From positions 1-41,035 of the forward strand of contig CBDUTO010000024.1 of NCBI GenBank assembly GCA_965370315.1: DNA of 41,035 bases. The letters are read 5' to 3'. Origin of the DNA: 1-14-2-50-31-20 sp965370315 (GTDB lineage: Bacteria > Bacteroidota > Ignavibacteria > Ignavibacteriales > Melioribacteraceae). Under the pieces are notes generated by a model. It saw nothing but the letters and a program-made list of their open reading frames with translations. It did not search any database and was not told the DNA's origin. The position numbers were made by a program, and so were the translations under genes. Below, piece by piece: positions 35,495 through 41,035 of the stretch. The stretch's first letter is position 1. Each line of letters starts with the position of its first letter.

Positions 35495-37492
35495 GTGATA
35501 TTACATTACCAAACTAAAATTTTACTAACAGTTTTTTTATTTGTTCTTGCTATTACTACTTATGGTCAAGCAGTACAACATGAAAAAATTGAGTATCATC
35601 CCCTCGGAAATCTATTACAAGCAGAACCTTCTGAATTTTTATCAGAAGTAATTGAAATTCCTATTCAGAATCCAGAGCCTTTTATTGCTATCGGATTAAA
35701 TGCTACACTCTCTAATGAAATTGATGATACACACTTTTATATACGTGTTTCAGAGAATGGAGATAACTGGAGTGACTGGCAACTAATTGAAAATGATGAT
35801 GACGCTGGAAAGATTGCATATAAATATTTAGGTACATTAGCTTTCTTCGATAAAAAAATGAAGTACATGCAATTTAGAACTAATGTACTCCCAAATCTAG
35901 ATGATTTAACTTTCAGTTTTATTAGTCCAGGTAAAACTGATAAAAGTAAAATTGATACAAGAATCGAACAATCTCATTTAAATAAAACACTTGAAGGAAT
36001 TGAACGACCAGAATTTGTAAGTAGAAAAGATTGGGGATGCCCACAGAACGAACATGTTAGCTCTCGTAATTTAACAGACGTTACGCACCTTATAATTCAT
36101 CACAGTGCTGGTAATACTGTTGCTACAGATTACGGTGCAATTGTTTTGGCTTATTGGAGTTATCACGTAAATGGAAACGGATGGGATGATATCGGCTACA
36201 ATTGGTTGGTAGATCCAAATGGAGTATTATATAAAGGTAGAGCTTGGCAAAGTGCAACTAACGAAAATGTATTGGGTGCACATAATTCTGCAAAGAATAG
36301 CAATACTGCTGGTATTTGTTTTATTGGAAATTATGTTTCTGCAATTCCTAGTGATTTGGGATTAAATAAAATTGCCTCAATCTCAGCATTTTTATCCGAT
36401 AAGTATTCAATTAATCCTGTTGGCGAAAGTTACCACAACGCCATTGCAAGAGTTAACGACAACATTACAGGACACGGACAGAGTGGTGGTGGAACTGCTT
36501 GCCCAGGTACGCAAATGATTAATAGAATGGAAACTATACGAGAATTAACTTCTGCTAAACTTCTCGATATAACTGCTTCTCCAGAAGTTGTTTTAACATA
36601 TCCGAATGCTGAAGTTGATAGTGCATACTTATCTAAACAAATTTCAATTAAGTTTTCTCATCCAATGAATGAAAGCTCTGTTGAAACAGCATTTTCAATT
36701 ACCCCCGCTACTTTTGGAACAACTAGTTGGAATGATGATGGTAGAATTATTTACTATACTCCAGCTACTGCTTTAGCTAAAAAAACTAATTATACTATAA
36801 AGATTGATAAGTCTGCAATGAGTAATTGGGATGTTCCTTTCACACAGGATGTTAACTTGAACTTTGTAACAAAAGCTAGTGACAATTTATCACTAATCGC
36901 TAATTATCCAAAAGATGGCGATATTGATATTGAAACTGATGTTGCAGTAATGGTTCAGTTTGATGGATATTTAAATTCATCCTCACTTGGTGGCAATGTA
37001 CTTTTTCTCGATGATGAAGAAAATGCTGTGGAAATTAGAGTAAGTACAGATGGATATTCTGAGGGAATAATTGAGTTTTATCCTACCAGTCCATTGGAAG
37101 AGAATAAAACTTACTCAATAGTTCTAAAAGATGGAATCACTGCAACAGATGGCTATAGTTACGGGAAAACAGAAACAATCTATTTTTCTACAAAATCTAT
37201 TACTTCAGTTGAAAATTCTAATAATCCAGTGACTTATAATTTAATTTCGGCATACCCAAATCCATTTAATCCTACTACAACTCTTGAATACCAAATTAAA
37301 GAGAGCTCGCATGTATTAATTAAAATATATGATGTAATTGGAAATCTTGTTGCTACCCTGACAAATGGAAATGTTAATGCTGGTACATATAAAATTTCTT
37401 TTGATGCAAACAACCTGCCATCAGGAGTATATTTTTCACAAATTATTACTAATACTGAAAGAAAGACGATTAAGTTATTGTTAACAAAGTAG
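35495..37492 (+). CDS. Secreted N-acetylmuramoyl-L-alanine amidase with T9SS sorting domain
   Basis: A signal peptide (about residues 1-25) is followed by a ~130-residue beta region. The amidase_2/PGRP catalytic domain (about residues 165-350) shows zinc ligands in LIIHHSAG and GHGQSGGGTACPG (His and Cys) plus GYNWLVDPNGVLYKGR. Two SbsA-type Ig-like domains follow (about 360-460 and 470-570), with 'HPMNESSV' and 'FDGYLNSSSL' lines. The C-terminal ~85 residues are a type IX sorting domain (AYPNPFNPTTTLEYQI ... GVYFSQI). GTG 35495 is chosen since GGAG lies 6 bases upstream; the TTG at 35483 would overlap that site. It cleaves peptidoglycan stem peptides, its own or prey. Length 665. Confidence 0.9.
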   Translation: MILHYQTKILLTVFLFVLAITTYGQAVQHEKIEYHPLGNLLQAEPSEFLSEVIEIPIQNPEPFIAIGLNATLSNEIDDTHFYIRVSENGDNWSDWQLIENDDDAGKIAYKYLGTLAFFDKKMKYMQFRTNVLPNLDDLTFSFISPGKTDKSKIDTRIEQSHLNKTLEGIERPEFVSRKDWGCPQNEHVSSRNLTDVTHLIIHHSAGNTVATDYGAIVLAYWSYHVNGNGWDDIGYNWLVDPNGVLYKGRAWQSATNENVLGAHNSAKNSNTAGICFIGNYVSAIPSDLGLNKIASISAFLSDKYSINPVGESYHNAIARVNDNITGHGQSGGGTACPGTQMINRMETIRELTSAKLLDITASPEVVLTYPNAEVDSAYLSKQISIKFSHPMNESSVETAFSITPATFGTTSWNDDGRIIYYTPATALAKKTNYTIKIDKSAMSNWDVPFTQDVNLNFVTKASDNLSLIANYPKDGDIDIETDVAVMVQFDGYLNSSSLGGNVLFLDDEENAVEIRVSTDGYSEGIIEFYPTSPLEENKTYSIVLKDGITATDGYSYGKTETIYFSTKSITSVENSNNPVTYNLISAYPNPFNPTTTLEYQIKESSHVLIKIYDVIGNLVATLTNGNVNAGTYKISFDANNLPSGVYFSQIITNTERKTIKLLLTK

Positions 37493-37514
37493 AAGTAAAA
37501 TATTACAAAAGTAT

Positions 37515-37552
37515 CCAAAAGAGCGAATCATTAGATTCGCTCTTTTGGTTTA
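37515..37552. terminator. Strong intrinsic terminator after the amidase gene
   Basis: CCAAAAGAGCGAATC (37515-37529) and GATTCGCTCTTTTGG (37534-37548) form a perfect 15-bp stem with an ATTA loop, with a short T-run after it. Confidence 0.85.
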
Positions 37553-37638
37553 AACTAACCCCTGGATTTACCAGACAAAGTAAAAGAACCGAAAAACCAA
37601 GAGCAAAAGAATTGCTAATTATGAATTACTAGAAGGTG

Positions 37639-37668
37639 TAACTCCCTCAGATTTATTTGAGGGAGTTA
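37639..37668. terminator. Hairpin at the 3' end of the YodC-like gene
   Basis: TAACTCCCTCA (37639-37649) and TGAGGGAGTTA (37658-37668) form an 11-bp stem, beginning 4 bases past the stop of the leftward gene. The T-run is weak on both sides, so termination is likely but not certain. Confidence 0.55.
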
Positions 37669-37672
37669 TAAT

Positions 37673-37849
37673 TTAACTAATTTTATCTAATGCTTTCAAG
37701 GGGAACTGATTATGATCAACTTTCCCATCCACTCCAAACCATGCGACACTTGCTTTCGTTTCAGTCCCACTTGTATCAATCCAAGTTACAGTCATTTCTG
37801 GACCGCCAGACTTAAGTTTAACCACATCCCCAGTTTTAATTTCTTCCAT
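37673..37849 (-). CDS. YodC-family (DUF2158) small protein
   Basis: A 58-residue single-domain protein with the family opening GDVVKLKSGGPEMTV and then the W-x-D...ASVAWF pattern. Function is unknown in the family; the fold is probably a small beta barrel. ATG 37849 is chosen since AGGG lies 4 bases upstream and family members start here; a longer frame to 37909 adds 20 unrelated residues. It stands next to the presumed prophage end, and could be host or a phage-borne passenger. Confidence 0.8.
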   Translation of the reverse strand: MEEIKTGDVVKLKSGGPEMTVTWIDTSGTETKASVAWFGVDGKVDHNQFPLKALDKIS

Positions 37850-37943
37850 GATTCCCTCATGCTTGTTAAATAAATTGTTGTCATTCCCAATATAACAACG
37901 GTATGACATTATGGCAAAATTTAAAGCAATATATTAATAATTT

Positions 37944-38021
37944 TGTCATGTGAGCTATAGAAATGTTGTCCTGTGAGCTATGCGATTAGAGGCAAAATTC
38001 GAAGTGTTGTCCTGTTGATAT
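37944..38021 (+). repeat. Direct repeats TGTCMTGTGAGCTAT
   Basis: Copies at 37944-37958 (TGTCATGTGAGCTAT) and 37967-37981 (TGTCCTGTGAGCTAT), start-to-start distance 23 bp. A diverged third copy lies at 38008-38021 (TGTCCTGTTGATAT). All are in the same orientation. Confidence 0.85.
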
Positions 38022-38104
38022 CGTTTCACTTAACAACAAATGTAAGGTGAAGCGATAATCCACTTTTTAGTGAAGCGATAATTGATCAAAAGTTATCGTT
38101 TCAC
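38020..38104. repeat. Four sites of ATCGYTTCAC in +,-,-,+ order
   Basis: ATCGTTTCAC at 38020-38029 and 38095-38104 on the plus strand, and its near-complement GTGAAGCGAT at 38047-38056 and 38070-38079 (23 bp apart). The outer pair around 38044-38108 can also pair as AAGGTGAAGCGATAA with TTATCGTTTCACACCTTT. Confidence 0.85.
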
Positions 38105-38140
38105 ACCTTTGCCATTTTGTCAAAAATTTGTAATTTATTG

Positions 38141-38614
38141 CTAACTAGCTGTTACTGGAATGGTTAGGTTTAAGTTTGTTATGATGTCCATGCCCTTAAA
38201 ATTTAGCTCAATATTGTGAAGCCATCTGGTCTTAGTTTCGATATTTACATCTCCCAAATAAACGACTTTATAACTAAGTGTTAAATCATAGTGTGGTGTG
38301 ATTCTTAAATATCCACTTCTTTGAGCTAGGATTATACAGTTAAGAATATCTTTCAGAGTTTCTGTTTCGATGGTTTTGTAATATATAGTACAGTTGAATA
38401 TATGTCCAATTGCTGAGTCTTCAACAGTATACCCTCCCAAAATTTCATGGTGACGTACTTCATTAGCTGGGTAAGGTGCAAACCATTGTTTCACAAAGGA
38501 ATTATCTGTAGCTGCTACATGAGGCAAATTAACTGTATCTTGAAGTGAATTTGAATCATTATATCTTTTCAATACTGGGTAGCTTTCACCTTGAATAAAT
38601 CTACTTGTTGACAT
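38141..38614 (-). CDS. Phage-associated protein, probable tail or baseplate component
   Basis: A 157-residue product with no signal peptide or membrane segment and no family I recognise. AGGGGG stands 4 bases before the ATG, the best ribosome site in the phage region. It overlaps the 3' end of the tape-measure gene by 14 bp, so it is translated with it. Position directly after the tape measure suggests a tail-tip or baseplate component; this is inference from gene order only. It is the last gene before the repeat-rich prophage end. Confidence 0.6.
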   Translation of the reverse strand: MSTSRFIQGESYPVLKRYNDSNSLQDTVNLPHVAATDNSFVKQWFAPYPANEVRHHEILGGYTVEDSAIGHIFNCTIYYKTIETETLKDILNCIILAQRSGYLRITPHYDLTLSYKVVYLGDVNIETKTRWLHNIELNFKGMDIITNLNLTIPVTAS

Positions 38615-41035
38615 CTATCCCCCTGTTCTTTTGGAGTTTTTCTTCTTTTTTGAAAGCGATATAAATTACTTTATTTTTGATTTCCATTTCACCAATAATT
38701 TTGATCTCCTCAACTGTTGGATTTGATTCTAAATTCTTTAATCTTTTATCCATACTCATTAGAAGGCTTTCAATTTTTCCCATTGATTGATTTGAGCTTG
38801 AATTAACTGAAATGGTCGGAGTTGCTAAACTGACTCCAGCTAGTGCGTATTGTGGTGTAACTATTGGTGGAGCAAGTTGCTGTGTAAGTGAGCTGAATAT
38901 TTGAGATAGTGATATACCACTACGAAGCATTTTGTGTAAAATTGCATATTGGTCTGGCTCTTTTGAGACAAGTTCTGATTCAAAAACATGTTCGTTTTTG
39001 TGAACAACACCGGCAACATCGTTTGGATTTCCATAGCCGGTATGACCTCCTTCTCGGAAACCGAGTGCTGATTTTATTCCATTCCAAAGTGCGTAAACAC
39101 CACCGACCATTGCAGGAATTGCTGCAAGTGCAAATGGACCCATTGTTGCAAATAGATAAGCAATTCCTTCGGCAATTGCAGCTAGGACTGATGCAGCTGC
39201 AAGTGCAAGTTTTTTGACCATTTCTAGACCAGCGAGTGCAATGCGTGCGAGTGTGCCTTCTTGTGCAATGGCTGTTTTTGCTGTTTCGGTTGATTGTTCC
39301 AGCATTAGTTCTGAAAATTTTTGAGCACCGTAGGATATTAGATATTCTGCACCCATGCTTATTAGTTTTTTATATGTTGCATCTGCTATGTTTTGTGTAA
39401 ATGTCTGACGGTCTTTATCAACATTTTTTAAGTATAACGTTTGATCTTCTACTGCAATACGACGTTTTAGGTCGTACTCTTTTTGTGTAATTTCTCCTTT
39501 GGCTAGGCTATCTTTAAGTGCTTGCAATTCTTTTTGATGCCTATCTTTTTGCATTTGAACTTGTGCATTTGAGTATTGTTGTTCATGTAAAAGTGCATCT
39601 GTTAGGATGTTACCAAATGATTGGAAGAATTGTTGATATTGTTGTTTCTGTTTTTGGATTGCAGCTTGAGTTTTTGCGACTTCGGCATCTGTGAATTTTT
39701 TGGTTATTGCTTCTTTTTCTAATTGATATTGTCGATTAAGAATAATTAGTTGTGCAAAGTTATTGTATTCTTTTAGATACTGTTTTTGATATTTTAGGTT
39801 GAGTTTTGCAATTTCTTTTTCTTGACCATCTTCTAATAAATCGATTTTAAGATTCTGAATTTTAGCAGCGTGCTTTATTAGTTTGTCGTTTTGTTTAATA
39901 TTTTCTGCTACTTCCTTTTGACGATATTTTTCTTTTATCTCTGCAACATCTTGGTCATATTTTTTTCTAAGAAGTTTGTTTTTTTGATAATCCGTTTTAT
40001 GTGATGCTATTTGTTTGTCGAGTTTGTTTTTGAGTTTTGCGAGTTCTTTTGCTTGACCTTCTTCCATTAAATCGATTTGGAGTTTTTGAATATCTTTAGC
40101 ATGTTTTGCAATTTTACGTTTTTCACGTGCTTGATATTTGTTGATGATTTTTTCACGTTCGGCTTTTGCAATTTGGTCTATTTTGTTTTGTGCTTGAGCA
40201 TTATCGACCCATTTGTTGCGAAGTTCTTTTATTTGAATTTCTAGATCTTCAAGTTCCTTTGCTTGACCTTCAGCTTTTGCTTTTAGTGAAAGGTTTGCTA
40301 GTGCAATATTTTCTTGGAGCATTTCTTGCATTGCAGTTTTGTGTTGTTTGTATTGTGCTATTGCTGCTTCAGAATGAGATGTATCTGAAATTAGTTTATT
40401 TAGTTGTATAATACCTTGACGAAGTTGTGCATCGTTTAGACCGTTGTATATGTTTTTTACATCTTCAAGATTTTTTGCAAGGCGTGAAGTTGCATCAGCT
40501 GAACTGTTGAGAGATTGGGCATTTTCTTGGTTTGCTTCTGTGTTTTCATCGGTAGCATCGGATGTTAAGCCGAACCAATTTGTTAGCTCTCCAAGGACAG
40601 CCACGAGACCAACTACTAGGGTTATGACTGCACCTATTGGATTCATCATCATTGCTTTGTTTAAGCCTATTTGGGCAATTGTTGAGCCGGTTGTTGCAAC
40701 TGTCCAGAGTTTTTGCACTACTGCCATTGTTGCAGTTATTGATGTGTATGCGGCTTTTGCTTTTGCTGTTGCAAGTATTACTGCATGGTATGTAACGAGT
40801 GCTGTAATTGCTGGTGCCATTACTCTAACTACCGTAAGTGTTGTGGAGACAATTTCATCTAAATTTTCTCTTAATGATTCTATGGCTTGGATAAATGTTT
40901 TTGTTCCTTCTTTTGCTGTTGGAAGTAGTTTGTTTCCGAAATCGGCAACTAGTAGATTTATAACATCGGAGGCTGTTGATTTAAGACCAAGATAGTTTTC
41001 AGATTGCTTTTGCATCATACCATTATATTTACTCA
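38601..41035 (-). CDS. Phage tail tape-measure protein (partial, runs off the right edge)
   Basis: Sets tail length and is carried inside the tail tube. At least 805 residues are visible; the frame stays open past the first ATG (41018) as SKYNGMMQKQSEN to the window edge, so the true start is outside. Features in order from 41018: a hydrophobic stretch (about 60-150), a long Lys/Glu-rich coiled coil with three related ~75-residue units marked by EGQAKEL, EGQAKELAKL and DGQEKEIAKL (about 190-460), a second hydrophobic Ala-rich zone (about 585-665), and the tape-measure C-terminal motif FREGGHTGYGNPNDVAGVVH with KNEHVF. No lytic domain is seen in this part. Confidence 0.88.
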   Translation of the reverse strand, partial: SKYNGMMQKQSENYLGLKSTASDVINLLVADFGNKLLPTAKEGTKTFIQAIESLRENLDEIVSTTLTVVRVMAPAITALVTYHAVILATAKAKAAYTSITATMAVVQKLWTVATTGSTIAQIGLNKAMMMNPIGAVITLVVGLVAVLGELTNWFGLTSDATDENTEANQENAQSLNSSADATSRLAKNLEDVKNIYNGLNDAQLRQGIIQLNKLISDTSHSEAAIAQYKQHKTAMQEMLQENIALANLSLKAKAEGQAKELEDLEIQIKELRNKWVDNAQAQNKIDQIAKAEREKIINKYQAREKRKIAKHAKDIQKLQIDLMEEGQAKELAKLKNKLDKQIASHKTDYQKNKLLRKKYDQDVAEIKEKYRQKEVAENIKQNDKLIKHAAKIQNLKIDLLEDGQEKEIAKLNLKYQKQYLKEYNNFAQLIILNRQYQLEKEAITKKFTDAEVAKTQAAIQKQKQQYQQFFQSFGNILTDALLHEQQYSNAQVQMQKDRHQKELQALKDSLAKGEITQKEYDLKRRIAVEDQTLYLKNVDKDRQTFTQNIADATYKKLISMGAEYLISYGAQKFSELMLEQSTETAKTAIAQEGTLARIALAGLEMVKKLALAAASVLAAIAEGIAYLFATMGPFALAAIPAMVGGVYALWNGIKSALGFREGGHTGYGNPNDVAGVVHKNEHVFESELVSKEPDQYAILHKMLRSGISLSQIFSSLTQQLAPPIVTPQYALAGVSLATPTISVNSSSNQSMGKIESLLMSMDKRLKNLESNPTVEEIKIIGEMEIKNKVIYIAFKKEEKLQKNRGIDVNK

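Larger units (their letters stand above)
37944..38140. mobile_element. Presumed end of a Mu-like prophage (transposase-binding region)
   Basis: A non-coding stretch between the host-like YodC gene and leftward phage tail genes. It holds two families of short repeats, listed separately, each with a 23-bp spacing. The outermost copy starts 5'-TGTCATGTGAGC, and TG is the usual terminus of transposable phages. Several MuA-type sites near a terminus are a hallmark of Mu-like phages, and the CGTTTCAC core also occurs in Mu end sites as I recall them. The exact boundary (about 37944) and the 5-bp target duplication cannot be checked because the other end is outside the window. Confidence 0.5.

Noticed and set aside
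37944..38104. CRISPR array reading of the short repeats
   Set aside because: Repeats are 10-15 bp, come in mixed orientation, and spacers are too short and irregular; no cas genes nearby.
37944..38140. End of an IS21- or Tn7-like transposon instead of a prophage
   Set aside because: Multiple short end repeats would fit these too, but the adjacent leftward tail genes make a phage end the simpler reading. It is not excluded, since no transposase is in the window.
40444..40995. 183-residue plus-strand frame opposite the tape-measure gene
   Set aside because: Ser/Val/Ala-rich antisense of an Ala/Thr-rich coding region, with no independent evidence of coding.

Overview
The window is AT-rich chromosomal DNA from a bacterium that is most likely a member of the Ignavibacteria or a close relative in the Bacteroidota/Chlorobi group. 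I infer this from two proteins ending in type IX secretion (T9SS) sorting domains with the NYPNPFNPST-type motif, a eukaryote-like type 2 isoleucyl-tRNA synthetase, a likely TAnnTTTG promoter, and many genes with weak or absent Shine-Dalgarno sites. No rRNA, CRISPR array or complete insertion sequence was seen.

Layout. 1-8.5 kb holds envelope and housekeeping genes: a glycogen synthase gene interrupted by an in-frame TAG at the left edge, a small secreted protein, mtgA, a PspC/LiaF-like membrane pair, cysS with a small membrane protein, an EamA transporter, an MltD-like lytic transglycosylase and a short secreted protein. 8.5-16.5 kb is one tight leftward operon (yggS, divIVA-like, purine nucleoside phosphorylase, a membrane/coiled-coil protein, ileS, a DksA/TraR-like zinc-finger gene, lspA, rluD-like); several junctions overlap by 4 bp or more. 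17.0-17.6 kb has tRNA-Ser(GCU) and a cold-shock protein gene. 17.6-22.2 kb has a large repeat-built T9SS-exported protein, an alanine/aspartate-type aminotransferase and an outer-membrane beta-barrel protein.

22.4-32.0 kb is the most unusual chromosomal part. A two-gene module, glutamate dehydrogenase followed by a ~1000-residue protein with two receiver-like domains and a PEP-synthase-type ATP-grasp domain but no phosphohistidine or PEP-binding domain, occurs twice in tandem, separated only by a META-domain lipoprotein gene. The two dehydrogenases are near-identical at both ends but diverge in the coenzyme-binding domain. Each dehydrogenase gene is followed by a hairpin before its partner. 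This suggests a dedicated link between receiver signalling or pyruvate/PEP/ATP status and glutamate metabolism.

32.3-37.5 kb holds a sugar-1-phosphate transferase, an MlaE-type permease, ilvE and a secreted T9SS-sorted peptidoglycan amidase. From about 37.94 kb to the right edge the window enters phage-derived DNA: a tail tape-measure gene running off the edge and one small gene, both transcribed leftward. They end at a ~200-bp stretch with two families of short repeats, each with a 23-bp period. I read this as the transposase-binding end of a Mu-like transposable prophage, or a remnant of one; the terminus is inferred to be near 37944.
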